Positions 45,881-56,336 of a DNA stretch of 63,980 nucleotides are shown one piece after another. The notes under the pieces were generated by a model. That model was not told the origin of the DNA. It made no database searches and saw only the letters and a list, made by a program, of their open reading frames with translations. The stretch covers positions 1 to 63,980 of the forward strand of contig JACCES010000021.1 in the NCBI GenBank assembly GCA_013416455.1, in the 5' to 3' direction. The position numbers and the translations under genes were made by a program. Origin of the DNA: Alcaligenaceae bacterium. GTDB taxonomy: Bacteria; Pseudomonadota; Gammaproteobacteria; Burkholderiales; Burkholderiaceae_B. The first letter of the stretch is position 1, and every line of letters starts with the position of its first letter.

Positions 45881-47323
45881 GTGAATGCCATTCATCCGGC
45901 GCAAGATCAGGGCAGGGCCATTCCTGCGGGATTCATCGACGCATTGCGCGAACGCTTCGGCGAACGCGTTTCCACGGCCGCGGCCGTGCGCGAGCATCAT
46001 GGCCGCGATGAATCCCCTTATCCAGCCATGCCGCCCGATGCCGTGGTATATGCCCTCAGCACCGAAGACGTCGCCTGGGTCGCCGCGCATTGCAACGCCC
46101 ACCGCGTTCCCCTGATTCCCTATGGCGCGGGTTCTTCGCTGGAAGGCCATCTGCTGGCCGTGCGGGGCGGCGTGTCGCTCGATCTGTCGCGCATGAACCA
46201 TATCGTGGCCTTGCACCCTGAAGATTTCACCGTCACGGTGCAGGCCGGGGTGACGCGCAAGCAGCTGAACGATGAAATCCGCGACACCGGCCTGTTCTTT
46301 CCCATCGACCCCGGCGCCGATGCCAGCCTGGGCGGCATGGCGGCCACCCGCGCGTCGGGCACCAATGCCGTGCGTTATGGCACCATGCGCGAAAACGTGG
46401 TGTCGCTCAAGGTGGTCACGGCCGATGGCCGCATCATCAATACCGCCGGCCGGGCGCGCAAATCGTCGGCAGGCTACGACCTGACCCGCGTGTTCGTGGG
46501 CAGCGAAGGCACGCTGGGCATCATCACCGAGGTCACCGTGCGGCTGTATCCGCAGCCCGAGGCCATTTCCGCCGCCGTCTGCAATTTTTCCGATCTCGGC
46601 GCCGCAGTGCGCAGTGTGATCGAGATCATCCAGATGGGGGTCCCGGTGGCCAGGGTCGAGTTCATGGATGCGGCCGCGGTGCGGGCCACCAATGCCTACA
46701 GCAAGCTCGAACTCAAGGAATCGCCGCTGCTGCTGTTCGAATTCCACGGCAGCCCCGCGGGCGTGCGCGAGCAGGCGGAAACCGTTCAGGAAATCACGCG
46801 CTCCCATGGCGGCGAGGATTTTTCCTGGGCCGAGCGCCCGGAAGACCGCAACCGCCTCTGGACGGCCCGGCACAACGCCTATTTCGCCGGCCTGCAATTG
46901 CGCCCGGGCTGCCGCTCAAGCACCACCGATGTCTGCGTGCCCATATCGCGCCTGGCCGAATGCGTCACGGAAACCGCCTCCGACCTCGACAATGCCAGCT
47001 TTCCCTATACCATTCTCGGCCATGTCGGGGACGGCAACTTCCATGTGCTCATGCTGCTCGATCCCGACGATCCGGCCGAATTCCAGGAATCCGAGGCGCT
47101 CAACCGGCGTCTGGTCGAGCGCGCCCTGGGCATGGAAGGCACATGCACCGGCGAGCATGGCGTCGGCCTGCACAAGATAGCTTTCATGGAAGCGGAACAC
47201 GGGCGCGATGCGCTCGATCTCATGGCCGCCATGAAACAGGCTTTCGACCCGCGGGACATTCTGAACCCCGGGAAGATCATCCCGGCCGCGGGGCATGCCA
47301 AAGCCGGGGGCTTTTCTGAATAG
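45881..47323 (+). CDS. FAD-linked 2-hydroxyacid dehydrogenase (D-lactate dehydrogenase-like)
   Basis: 480-residue member of the FAD-binding PCMH / FAD-oxidase C family, closest in pattern to D-lactate dehydrogenase (cytochrome). FAD loop VPLIPYGAGSSLEGH, then PGADASLGGMAATRASGTNAVRYGTMRENV, and C-terminal GHVGDGNFHVL and TGEHGVGLHK. The GTG start has AAAGGAG 8 nt upstream. 90 nt before glcD, so probably in one operon with the glycolate oxidase genes; both oxidise short 2-hydroxyacids and feed electrons to the respiratory chain. Confidence 0.92.
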   Translation: MNAIHPAQDQGRAIPAGFIDALRERFGERVSTAAAVREHHGRDESPYPAMPPDAVVYALSTEDVAWVAAHCNAHRVPLIPYGAGSSLEGHLLAVRGGVSLDLSRMNHIVALHPEDFTVTVQAGVTRKQLNDEIRDTGLFFPIDPGADASLGGMAATRASGTNAVRYGTMRENVVSLKVVTADGRIINTAGRARKSSAGYDLTRVFVGSEGTLGIITEVTVRLYPQPEAISAAVCNFSDLGAAVRSVIEIIQMGVPVARVEFMDAAAVRATNAYSKLELKESPLLLFEFHGSPAGVREQAETVQEITRSHGGEDFSWAERPEDRNRLWTARHNAYFAGLQLRPGCRSSTTDVCVPISRLAECVTETASDLDNASFPYTILGHVGDGNFHVLMLLDPDDPAEFQESEALNRRLVERALGMEGTCTGEHGVGLHKIAFMEAEHGRDALDLMAAMKQAFDPRDILNPGKIIPAAGHAKAGGFSE

Positions 47324-47413
47324 CGGCCAGGGGCTTCCGGCCGCCGCGCCGGCATTCTTCGTCTTGCCGCCTGATTCCGCAACAGGCGGCGCAACTGCCT
47401 GTATGACACAACC

Positions 47414-48907
47414 ATGAGCGCCAATGCAATCAACCCCGCCCCGCTGACCGCAGCGGATTTCGACGGCTTGCTGGCCCGGCTGAAGGGCCGGATCCCGGCC
47501 CATTGCATCCTGACGCGGGCCGAGGATACACGCCCCTACGAATGCGACGGGCTCTCGCTGTACCGCAGCCTGCCGCCCGTGGTGATACTCCCGGAAGACG
47601 AAGAGCAGGTCGTGGCCGTGGTGCAGGCCTGCAAGGCCTTCGATATTCCCATCGTTCCGCGTGGCGCGGGCACCGGCCTGTCGGGCGGCGCCATGCCGCA
47701 TCCGCTCGGTGTGCTGCTGGGCGTATCCAAGCTCAATCGCATACTGAACATCGACCCCGAATCCGCCACCGCGGTGGTCGAGCCCGGTGTGCGCAACCTG
47801 GCCATATCCGAAGCCGCGGCTTCGGCGGGCCTGTACTATGCGCCCGATCCTTCCAGCCAGATCGCCTGTTCCATCGGCGGCAACATCGCCGAAAACTCTG
47901 GCGGCGTGCATTGCCTCAAGTACGGCCTGACGGTGCACAACATCCTGCGGGTGCGCGTCGTCACCATGGACGGCGAAATCGTCGAACTCGGTTCCGAAGC
48001 GCCCGACAGCCCCGGGCTGGATCTGCTGGCGGCCTTCATCGGCTCCGAAGGCATGCTGGGCATCGTCACGCAGGCCACGGTCAAGCTCATACCCTCGCCG
48101 GCCTGCGCACGCGTCATCATGGCCAGTTTTCCCACCGTCGAAGCCGCCGGCGATGCCGTGGCCAATGTCATTGCCACCGGCATCGTGCCCGCCGGCCTGG
48201 AAATGATGGACAAGCGGGCAACCCATATGGTCGAGCCCTTCGTGAAGGCCGGCTACGATCTCGATGCCGAGGCCATTCTGCTGTGCGAGTCCGATGGCAC
48301 ACAGGAAGAGGTGGAAGACGAGATCGCGCGCATGAACGCGGTGTTCTCGGCGGCGGGCGCGACGCGCCTGCAGGTCTCGGGCAGCGAGGAAGAACGCATG
48401 CGCTTCTGGGCCGGCCGCAAGAATGCCTTTCCGGCCGCCGGGCGGGTGTCGCCCGACTATTACTGCATGGACGGAACGATTCCACGGCGCCATCTCGCAC
48501 GCGTGCTCAATGCCATTGCCGACATGGAAGAGGAATACGGCCTGCGCTGCGCCAACGTTTTCCACGCGGGCGACGGCAATCTGCATCCGCTGATCCTGTT
48601 CGACGCCAATGTGCCCGATGAGATCGAACGCGCCGAGAAATTCGGCGCGGCCATCCTGGAACTCTGCGTCGAAGTCGGCGGTACCATCACGGGCGAGCAC
48701 GGCGTGGGCATCGAGAAAATCAACCAGATGTGCGTGCAGTTTTCGCGCCAGGAACTCGATTTCTTCCTGGCTTTCAAGAGGGGGTTCGATCCGCATGGCT
48801 TGCTGAACCCCGAGAAGCTGATTCCAACGCTTGTCCGTTGCGCCGAATACGGGCGCATGCATGTTCACGCGGGCGAATTGCGGTTCCCGGATATTCCCCG
48901 TTTCTGA
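47414..48907 (+). CDS. glcD: glycolate oxidase FAD subunit GlcD
   Basis: 497-residue FAD subunit of membrane-associated glycolate dehydrogenase, oxidising glycolate to glyoxylate. FAD contacts IPIVPRGAGTGLSGGAMPH and SSQIACSIGGNIAENSGGVHCLKYG (two blocks), active site region NVFHAGDGNLHPLILFD and GEHGVGIEK. Forms a complex with GlcE and GlcF, which follow directly. Same family as the preceding gene but clearly a different subfamily. Confidence 0.96.
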   Translation: MSANAINPAPLTAADFDGLLARLKGRIPAHCILTRAEDTRPYECDGLSLYRSLPPVVILPEDEEQVVAVVQACKAFDIPIVPRGAGTGLSGGAMPHPLGVLLGVSKLNRILNIDPESATAVVEPGVRNLAISEAAASAGLYYAPDPSSQIACSIGGNIAENSGGVHCLKYGLTVHNILRVRVVTMDGEIVELGSEAPDSPGLDLLAAFIGSEGMLGIVTQATVKLIPSPACARVIMASFPTVEAAGDAVANVIATGIVPAGLEMMDKRATHMVEPFVKAGYDLDAEAILLCESDGTQEEVEDEIARMNAVFSAAGATRLQVSGSEEERMRFWAGRKNAFPAAGRVSPDYYCMDGTIPRRHLARVLNAIADMEEEYGLRCANVFHAGDGNLHPLILFDANVPDEIERAEKFGAAILELCVEVGGTITGEHGVGIEKINQMCVQFSRQELDFFLAFKRGFDPHGLLNPEKLIPTLVRCAEYGRMHVHAGELRFPDIPRF

Positions 48908-48916
48908 GGATGTTGG

Positions 48917-50002
48917 ATGGATTTCGTTCTTTCCGAAATGGTCGACCAGGTCATGACCGCCCGGGCCAGCCAGCGCCCGGTGTACATACAGGGCGGCGGC
49001 ACCAAGCGGTTCTATGGCGAATCGCCCCCGGGCGCGTCCAACGGCGCGCTTCTGGATGTGTCGGCGTTTCGCGGGGTGGTGAACTACCAGCCTTCCGAAC
49101 TGGTGGTGACGGCCCGAGCCGGCACGCCGCTGGCGGAAATCGAAGCCCTGCTGGCTTCCAATCGCCAGATGCTGGCCTTCGAACCGCCGCGCTTCGGCCC
49201 GGCCTCCACCATAGGCGGCTGCGTGGCGGCGGGCCTGTCGGGGCCGCGGCGCATGCTGGCCGGCGCCCTGCGGGATTTCGTCCTCGGCACCACGCTGCTG
49301 GACGCCAGCGGCACGCTTCTGCGTTTCGGCGGCGAAGTCATGAAGAATGTGGCGGGCTACGACATTTCGCGCCTGCTGGCCGGTTCCATGGGTATTTTCG
49401 GGCCCCTGCTCGAAATCTCGCTCAAGGTCGCCCCCATGCCGCTGGCGGAAGAAACCTGGGTGCTTGAACTCGACGAGGCTGAAGCCCTGCGGCGTTTCAA
49501 TGCCTGGCGCAGCCAGCCCCTGCCCATCTCGGCCTCCTCTTGGCAATCGGACGGCGGCATCGGCCTGCTCAGGGTCAGGATGTCGGGCAGTCAGCCCGCG
49601 CTGGAAAGCGCGCGCCGCAAGGTGGGCGGTGAACGCGCCGGGGCCGCCCAGGCCGCCGCGCACTGGGACAGCCTGCGCGACCAGACCCATCCCTTCTTCC
49701 AGGCGCGGCCGCTGTGGCGGCTGGCCCTGCCGCCGGCAGCGCCCGCGCTGGGGCTGGGCGACACCCTCATCGAATGGAACGGCGGGCAGCGGTGGCTGAC
49801 CGAAGAAACCGAGGCGGACATCGTGCGCATGGCCGCCTCGCGCCATGGGGGCCATGCAACCCTGTTCCGCCACGACAACGCGGCGGCCGTACCGGTATTC
49901 CATCCCGTGGCCGCCGGTGTGCGCGCCATCAGCCAGCGCCTGAAGCAGGAACTCGACCCCACCGGCATGTTCAATCCCGGCAGGCTTTTCCGCGAATTCT
50001 GA
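48917..50002 (+). CDS. glcE: glycolate oxidase subunit GlcE
   Basis: 361-residue second FAD-binding subunit of glycolate oxidase. It keeps the FAD domain (VYIQGGGTKRFYG, STIGGCVAAGLSGPRR, EVMKNVAGYDISRLLAGS) but has a short C-terminal domain ending LDPTGMFNPGRLF, as usual. Begins 9 nt after glcD and ends 7 nt before glcF. Confidence 0.95.
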   Translation: MDFVLSEMVDQVMTARASQRPVYIQGGGTKRFYGESPPGASNGALLDVSAFRGVVNYQPSELVVTARAGTPLAEIEALLASNRQMLAFEPPRFGPASTIGGCVAAGLSGPRRMLAGALRDFVLGTTLLDASGTLLRFGGEVMKNVAGYDISRLLAGSMGIFGPLLEISLKVAPMPLAEETWVLELDEAEALRRFNAWRSQPLPISASSWQSDGGIGLLRVRMSGSQPALESARRKVGGERAGAAQAAAHWDSLRDQTHPFFQARPLWRLALPPAAPALGLGDTLIEWNGGQRWLTEETEADIVRMAASRHGGHATLFRHDNAAAVPVFHPVAAGVRAISQRLKQELDPTGMFNPGRLFREF

Positions 50003-50009
50003 GAACATC

Positions 50010-51242
50010 ATGCAGACCACTCTTGCATCCTGGATACGTGACACGCCCGATGGCGAGACGGCCGAAGAAATCCTGCGGCGTTGCGTGCATTGCGGATTCT
50101 GTCAGGCGACCTGTCCGACGTACCAGGAACTGGGCGACGAGCTCGACAGCCCCCGGGGCCGCATCTATCTGATCAAGCAGGTACTGGAAGGGGAACAGCC
50201 CACGGCGTCCACACAGCTGCACCTGGACCGCTGCCTGACCTGCCGCAACTGCGAAACCACCTGTCCATCCGGGGTCGAGTACGGCAAGCTGGTGGACATC
50301 GGCCGCGCGGTCGTGGCGGAAAAAGTCGAGCGTCCGGCTTCGGAACGCCTGCTGCGCGCCGTCCTGCGCCATGGGCTCAATTCTCCGCTGTTCGGGCCGG
50401 CCATGGCGGTGGGGCGCCTGCTGCGGCCCATGCTGCCCGAGGCGTTGCGCAGCAAGGTGCCGCCATTGCAGCCGGCGCGCGCGCTGCCGGCCGATACCGC
50501 CCGCCACGCAAGGCAGGTGATCATGCTGCAAGGCTGTGTGCAGCCGGCCATGATGCCGGCCATCGATGAAGCGACCATACGCGTGCTCGATGCCGTGGGC
50601 ATCGGTACCCGCGTCGTGCCGGGCGCCGGCTGCTGCGGCGCCATCAACCTGCATCTCGACGCCCACGAGCGGGCACTGGAGCAGATGCGCGCCAATATCG
50701 ATGTGTGGTGGCCCCTGCTCGATAGCGGCGCGGCGGAATGCATTGTCGCCAATGCGTCCGGCTGCGGCGCCATGCTGCGCGAGTATGCGCATCATCTGCG
50801 CAGCGACCCGGCATACGCCCGCAAGGCCGAGGACCTGTCCGCCGCCGTGCGCGACGTGTCGGAAGTGCTGGCGCCGCACGCGGCCGGGCTGGGAGAGCGC
50901 ATCGGCGGCATCACGGGCCGCCATGCCTTCCATCCGCCCTGCACGCTGCAGCATTGGCAGCGTCTGCGCGGCACCACCGAAAAAGTCCTGGCGGATCTCG
51001 GCTTCGAGCTGCTTCCCTTTGCAGAATCCCATTTGTGCTGCGGCTCCGCGGGCACTTATTCGATCACACAGAAGGAATTGTCCCTGCGGCTGCGCGACCG
51101 CAAACTGGGCCATATCCAGGCGGCCGGGCCCGATTCCATCGTTTCATCGAACATGGGCTGCATCACCCAGCTGCAGAGCGGGGCGCCGGTCCCGGTGCGC
51201 CACTGGATAGAGCTCGTCGACGATGCGCTGGCGGCGGGCTGA
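50010..51242 (+). CDS. glcF: glycolate oxidase iron-sulfur subunit GlcF
   Basis: 410-residue electron-transfer subunit. Two 4Fe-4S motifs: C25-x2-C28-x2-C31-x3-C35 (CVHCGFCQATCP) and C75-x2-C78-x2-C81-x3-C85 (CLTCRNCETTCP). Two CCG domains follow, including GCCGAINLH and LCCGSAGTYS. It passes electrons from GlcD/E to the quinone pool. Last gene of glcDEF. Confidence 0.96.
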   Translation: MQTTLASWIRDTPDGETAEEILRRCVHCGFCQATCPTYQELGDELDSPRGRIYLIKQVLEGEQPTASTQLHLDRCLTCRNCETTCPSGVEYGKLVDIGRAVVAEKVERPASERLLRAVLRHGLNSPLFGPAMAVGRLLRPMLPEALRSKVPPLQPARALPADTARHARQVIMLQGCVQPAMMPAIDEATIRVLDAVGIGTRVVPGAGCCGAINLHLDAHERALEQMRANIDVWWPLLDSGAAECIVANASGCGAMLREYAHHLRSDPAYARKAEDLSAAVRDVSEVLAPHAAGLGERIGGITGRHAFHPPCTLQHWQRLRGTTEKVLADLGFELLPFAESHLCCGSAGTYSITQKELSLRLRDRKLGHIQAAGPDSIVSSNMGCITQLQSGAPVPVRHWIELVDDALAAG

Positions 51243-51339
51243 AGCGGCGCGGGCCGTGTTGGCCGCCATGCTGCCGGGCCCGCATACCGGTTAAACTGTC
51301 GCATGCACAACCGAAAGCCCGGCAATCGGGCCGCTTAAC

Positions 51340-52452
51340 GTGGTATCAAATGCGAAAAAAGGGCGCATCGTCGTGGGCATGTCCGGCGGTGTCGACTCTT
51401 CCGTGACGGCCTGGCTGCTCAAGCAGCAGGGCTACGACGTCCTTGGCCTGTTCATGAAGAACTGGGAAGACGATGACGACAGCGAGTATTGTTCCAGCCG
51501 CCAGGACTGGCTGGACGCGGCCAGCGTGGCCGATGTCATCGGTGTCGACATCGAGGCGGTCAATTTCGCCGCCGACTACAAAGACCGGGTGTTCGCGGAA
51601 TTCCTGCGCGAATATTCGGCGGGGCGCACGCCCAACCCCGATGTATTGTGCAACGCCGAAATCAAGTTCAAGGCTTTCCTGGACCACGCCATGTCCCTGG
51701 GGGCGGAACGGATCGCCACGGGGCATTATGCCCGTGTGCGGGAAGCCGGGGCCGATGGGGGGCGCCGGTACCAGTTGCTGAAGGCGGTCGATGCCGGCAA
51801 GGACCAGAGCTATTTCCTGCATCGCCTGAACCAGGCGCAGTTGTCGCGCACGCTTTTCCCGCTGGGCGAACTGACCAAGGACGAGGTGCGCCGCATTGCC
51901 GCCGATCTGGGGCTGCCCAATGCCGCCAAGAAGGACTCGACCGGCATCTGTTTCATCGGCGAGCGGCCGTTTCGCGAGTTCCTGAACCGCTACCTGCCCA
52001 CCCGGCCCGGCCCCATCAAGACGCCCGAAGGGCAGGTGGTTGGCCGGCACCAGGGCCTGGCCTTCCATACACTGGGGCAGCGCAAGGGGCTGGGCATCGG
52101 CGGCGTGAAAGGGCGGCAGCGCGACGATGGCACGGCCGACGCCTGGTATGCCGCCCGCAAGGACATGGCCGCCAATACGCTTTATGTCGTGCAGGGGCAT
52201 GATCATCCCTGGCTGCTGTCGCACGAACTCAGCGCCACCGATGCCAGCTGGGTGGCGGGTCATCCGCCGCCGCCGTCCGCCTACGCGGCCAAGACCCGCT
52301 ACAGGCAGGCGGATGCCGCCTGTGTGCTGGCGCGGGCCGAGGGCGCCACGTTCGACTTGCGTTTTTCCGAGGCCCAGTGGGCGGTGACGCCGGGGCAATC
52401 GGCCGTACTGTACGAGGGCGATGTCTGCCTGGGGGGCGGCATCATTGTCTAG
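51340..52452 (+). CDS. mnmA: tRNA 2-thiouridylase
   Basis: 370-residue enzyme placing sulfur on U34 of tRNA Lys, Glu and Gln. PP-loop GMSGGVDSS (13-21), catalytic Cys104 in [10 protein letters not shown] and Cys204 in [12 protein letters not shown]. The GTG start has no strong ribosome-binding site; an ATG 10 nt on is out of frame. The gap before it (about 100 nt) shows no clear terminator. Confidence 0.95.
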   Translation: MVSNAKKGRIVVGMSGGVDSSVTAWLLKQQGYDVLGLFMKNWEDDDDSEYCSSRQDWLDAASVADVIGVDIEAVNFAADYKDRVFAEFLREYSAGRTPNPDVLCNAEIKFKAFLDHAMSLGAERIATGHYARVREAGADGGRRYQLLKAVDAGKDQSYFLHRLNQAQLSRTLFPLGELTKDEVRRIAADLGLPNAAKKDSTGICFIGERPFREFLNRYLPTRPGPIKTPEGQVVGRHQGLAFHTLGQRKGLGIGGVKGRQRDDGTADAWYAARKDMAANTLYVVQGHDHPWLLSHELSATDASWVAGHPPPPSAYAAKTRYRQADAACVLARAEGATFDLRFSEAQWAVTPGQSAVLYEGDVCLGGGIIV

Positions 52453-52536
52453 TGCTAGGGCGCCGAACGGACACCGCGCCGCATGCGTCTCCGGACTCCT
52501 TCCCTGATTCCCGATTCTTTTCTTTGAAGCGAAAGC

Positions 52537-53355
52537 ATGGATCTCTACTTCTTGGCCAGTCTGTTGCTCTTGGGCGCGTTCGGCGGCTTTGCCGCGGGTC
52601 TGCTCGGTATCGGGGGCGGCATGATTCTGGTGCCGTTCATGATCATGCTGTTTCCCATGGTGGGCATGCCCGAGGTCTATATGGTGCATGCGGCGATTGC
52701 CACATCGATGGGCACCATTCTGTTCACTTCGATATCCAGCATGCGGGCCCACCATAAACGGGGGGCGATCCGCTGGGACATCGTGGCCGTGCTGGCGCCG
52801 GGCATCATCCTGGGCGGCCTGCTGTCGGGCGGCGCCGTCTTTGCCTACATCGATCCGGCCTGGCTGTCGCTGGTCTTCGCGGTCTTCGTGGCCTATTCGG
52901 CCAGCCGCATGATGTGGGGCCGGCCGCCGGCGGCCGGCCGCGGCATGCCCGGCAAGGCGGTCACCGCCGGCGTGGGGGCGGGCATCGGCTTCGTATCGGG
53001 GCTGGTCGGCGCGGGCGGCGGTTTTCTATCGGTGCCTTTCATGGTGCGCAGCAATGTCGCCATCCACAACGCCGTCGCGACCTCGGCCGCCCTGGGCTTC
53101 TTCATCGCCCTGGCCAACAGCGCGGGCTATATCGTCTCGGGCCTGTCGGAGGGGACCGGAGTCCCGGGGATGGTCGGCTACATACACGTGCCGACCTTGC
53201 TGGGCATCGTGGTCGCCAGCATGCTGACGGCGCCGCTGGGCGCGCGATGCGCCCACAGCCTGCCGGTCGCGACCCTCAAGCGCGTGTTCGCCATACTGCT
53301 GTTCGCGCTGGCGCTTTACATGCTTTACAGGGCGGGGGTGGCTTTCGGCGCCTGA
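52537..53355 (+). CDS. TauE/SafE-family sulfite/organosulfonate exporter
   Basis: 272-residue membrane protein with eight or nine helices. Two related halves each hold the family glycine motif: GFAAGLLGIGGGMILVP and GFVSGLVGAGGGFLSVP. Such proteins export sulfite, sulfoacetate or similar anions. No sulfonate-catabolic genes lie nearby, so the substrate is open. Confidence 0.92.
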   Translation: MDLYFLASLLLLGAFGGFAAGLLGIGGGMILVPFMIMLFPMVGMPEVYMVHAAIATSMGTILFTSISSMRAHHKRGAIRWDIVAVLAPGIILGGLLSGGAVFAYIDPAWLSLVFAVFVAYSASRMMWGRPPAAGRGMPGKAVTAGVGAGIGFVSGLVGAGGGFLSVPFMVRSNVAIHNAVATSAALGFFIALANSAGYIVSGLSEGTGVPGMVGYIHVPTLLGIVVASMLTAPLGARCAHSLPVATLKRVFAILLFALALYMLYRAGVAFGA

Positions 53356-53442
53356 GCCTGACGGCCGGCACCGCAATGCCGGCAAGGGCGCGGGCGGCGG
53401 GTGTCGGCACCACGACAGGGGGGGCGGCGGGCCGCCCCGCGC

Positions 53443-54060
53443 TCAGTTGCGCGGCGGCGCCGTGCTGATAAAGGAGGGGCGGGTGCGCAGTTTTTCTTCC
53501 AGCCTTTGCAGCTGCGGGTATTGCTGGCGCCAGGCCAGTTCTTCGCAGCGGAAATCCAGATAGGCCAGGGCGCAGCCCACGGCGATGTCGGCCAGGCTGA
53601 AGTTCACGCCGGTGCAGAAGGCGGACTGCTCTTCCAGCGAACGGTTCATGTGGTCGAGCGCGGCGGTGATCTTGCCGTACTGGCGGTCTACCCAGGCCTG
53701 GCTGCGGAACTGCGGGTCGCGGCGATGGTTTTCGATCGTGATGGCCACCGCGGCGTCCAGCACGCCATCGGCGATGGCTTCCCAGCACTTGGTGGCCGCC
53801 CGTTCGCGCCCAGGCTGGGGCAGCAGGCGGCCGACGGGGGAAAGCGTGTCGAGATATTCGACGATGACGCGTGAATCGAACAGGGCGCCGCCATCGTCCA
53901 TGATCAGACAGGGAACCTTTCCCAATGGGTTGTATTGCTGGATGGCGGTGTCTTGCGCCCAGACATCTTCCAGAACGAACTCGTATTCCAGCTTCTTTTC
54001 TGCCAGAACGACGCGCGTTTTGCGAACGTATGGACTTGTCAGCGAACCAATCAGTTTCAT
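53443..54060 (-). CDS. glutathione S-transferase
   Basis: 205-residue GST. The thioredoxin-like N-domain has SLTSPYVRKTRVVL (Ser/Tyr active region), NPLGKVPCL with the cis-Pro and FDSRVIVEYLD, which binds the glutathione gamma-glutamyl group; the C-domain is all helical with FSLADIAVGCALAYLDFR (N-capping box). Starts MKLIGSL. Convergent with the exporter gene and divergent from purB. Confidence 0.94.
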   Translation of the reverse strand: MKLIGSLTSPYVRKTRVVLAEKKLEYEFVLEDVWAQDTAIQQYNPLGKVPCLIMDDGGALFDSRVIVEYLDTLSPVGRLLPQPGRERAATKCWEAIADGVLDAAVAITIENHRRDPQFRSQAWVDRQYGKITAALDHMNRSLEEQSAFCTGVNFSLADIAVGCALAYLDFRCEELAWRQQYPQLQRLEEKLRTRPSFISTAPPRN

Positions 54061-54214
54061 GGCAGCGTTCGAGGGTTGGGGGCGGGCAGAGTATAGCAGG
54101 ATGGCATGCCTGCCTGATGCGTAAAAACAACGATTTGGGGCGGAGGCCGGCGCTGGCCGCGGCGGCGGTCGCAGGCCCGGCGGGTGTCCTCGGGCCGGCA
54201 TGGGGGGATGGTAG

Positions 54215-55645
<1,431 letters not shown>

Positions 55646-55668
55646 ATGCCGACACAAGGAGCAGCAGG

Positions 55669-56121
55669 ATGAGGAAGTTTGGAACGCTGGCGCTTGCCGG
55701 CGCATTGCTGGCCGGCCTGAGCCTGCCCGGGCACGCCCAATTCAGGGACCCACAGGCCGCCGTGAAATACCGTGCGTCCACCATGGTTCTGCTGGGCGCT
55801 CATTTCGGCCGTCTTGCACCCGTGGCCAGGAAGGAAGCCCCGTTCGAACAGGCCGCCGTGCAGGCCAATGTGGATGTGGTCAAGATGCTGGCCGATCTGC
55901 CATGGGCCGCGTATGCCCCGGGTTACGAAGGCGGCGAAGCCCGCGGCGACGTCTGGACGAACCGCGATGGCTTCCGCAAGGCCACCGAAGGTTTCCAGGC
56001 CGCCGTCCGGCAGCTCGATGATGCCGCGCAGGCGGGCGACTTCGATGCTTTCCGGGTGGCGTTCGGCAAGGTCGGGCAGTCCTGCAAGGCCTGTCATGAC
56101 GCTTTCCGGGTGAAGAAATAA
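55669..56121 (+). CDS. cytochrome c'
   Basis: 150-residue periplasmic cytochrome. A signal peptide (LALAGALLAGLSLPGHA, cut near residue 23) is followed by a four-helix-bundle domain and the C-terminal heme motif C139-K-A-C142-H143. No methionine ligand is expected, which leaves an open heme side that binds NO or CO. Good GGAGCAGCAGG region before the ATG. Next to purB but not functionally related. Confidence 0.93.
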   Translation: MRKFGTLALAGALLAGLSLPGHAQFRDPQAAVKYRASTMVLLGAHFGRLAPVARKEAPFEQAAVQANVDVVKMLADLPWAAYAPGYEGGEARGDVWTNRDGFRKATEGFQAAVRQLDDAAQAGDFDAFRVAFGKVGQSCKACHDAFRVKK

Positions 56122-56135
56122 TTTACGAAAACCGC

Positions 56136-56165
56136 TTGACGGGCAGAATTTTCCGGGTATAGAAT
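56136..56165 (+). promoter_or_regulatory. sigma-70 promoter of tRNA-Lys
   Basis: TTGACG (56136-56141), a 16-nt spacer and TATAGAAT (56158-56165; 16 or 18 nt spacing depending on which hexamer is used) precede the tRNA by about 21 nt. Strong match to the sigma-70 consensus. Confidence 0.75.
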
Positions 56166-56186
56166 AGCGGTCTTTCAAGCAGTTCC

Positions 56187-56262
56187 GGGCTGTTAGCTCA
56201 GTTGGTAGAGCAGCGGACTCTTAATCCGTAGGTCGAGTGTTCGAGCCACTCACAGCCCACCA
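56187..56262 (+). tRNA. tRNA-Lys (anticodon CUU)
   Basis: 76 nt with CCA encoded. The acceptor stem GGGCTGT pairs with ACAGCCC; the D arm is GCTC-AGTTGGTA-GAGC; the anticodon stem GCGGA/TCCGT holds loop CTCTTAA with CTT at 56220-56222; the T arm is GAGTG-TTCGAGC-CACTC. The integrase gene of a mobile element begins (at its 3' end) 74 nt downstream, so the tRNA 3' part is the likely attachment site. Confidence 0.96.
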
Positions 56263-56280
56263 AGAATATCAAGCACTTAC

Positions 56281-56308
56281 GCCACCTCAGACCGGGGTGG
56301 CATTTTTG
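56281..56308 (+). terminator. terminator after tRNA-Lys
   Basis: GCCACC (56281-56286) pairs with GGTGGC (56296-56301) around a 9-nt loop, followed by ATTTTT. It lies 18 nt past the CCA end and would stop the tRNA transcript before the converging integrase gene. Confidence 0.7.
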
Positions 56309-56336
56309 TTGATGGGGGAAATATTGACATACCTCA

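Noticed and set aside
46916-50044. Very long antisense open frame opposite the glcD/glcE genes (over 1000 codons)
   Set aside because: Gly/His/Gln-rich shadow translation caused by third-position GC bias; the plus-strand genes have full motif support and continuous operon spacing.
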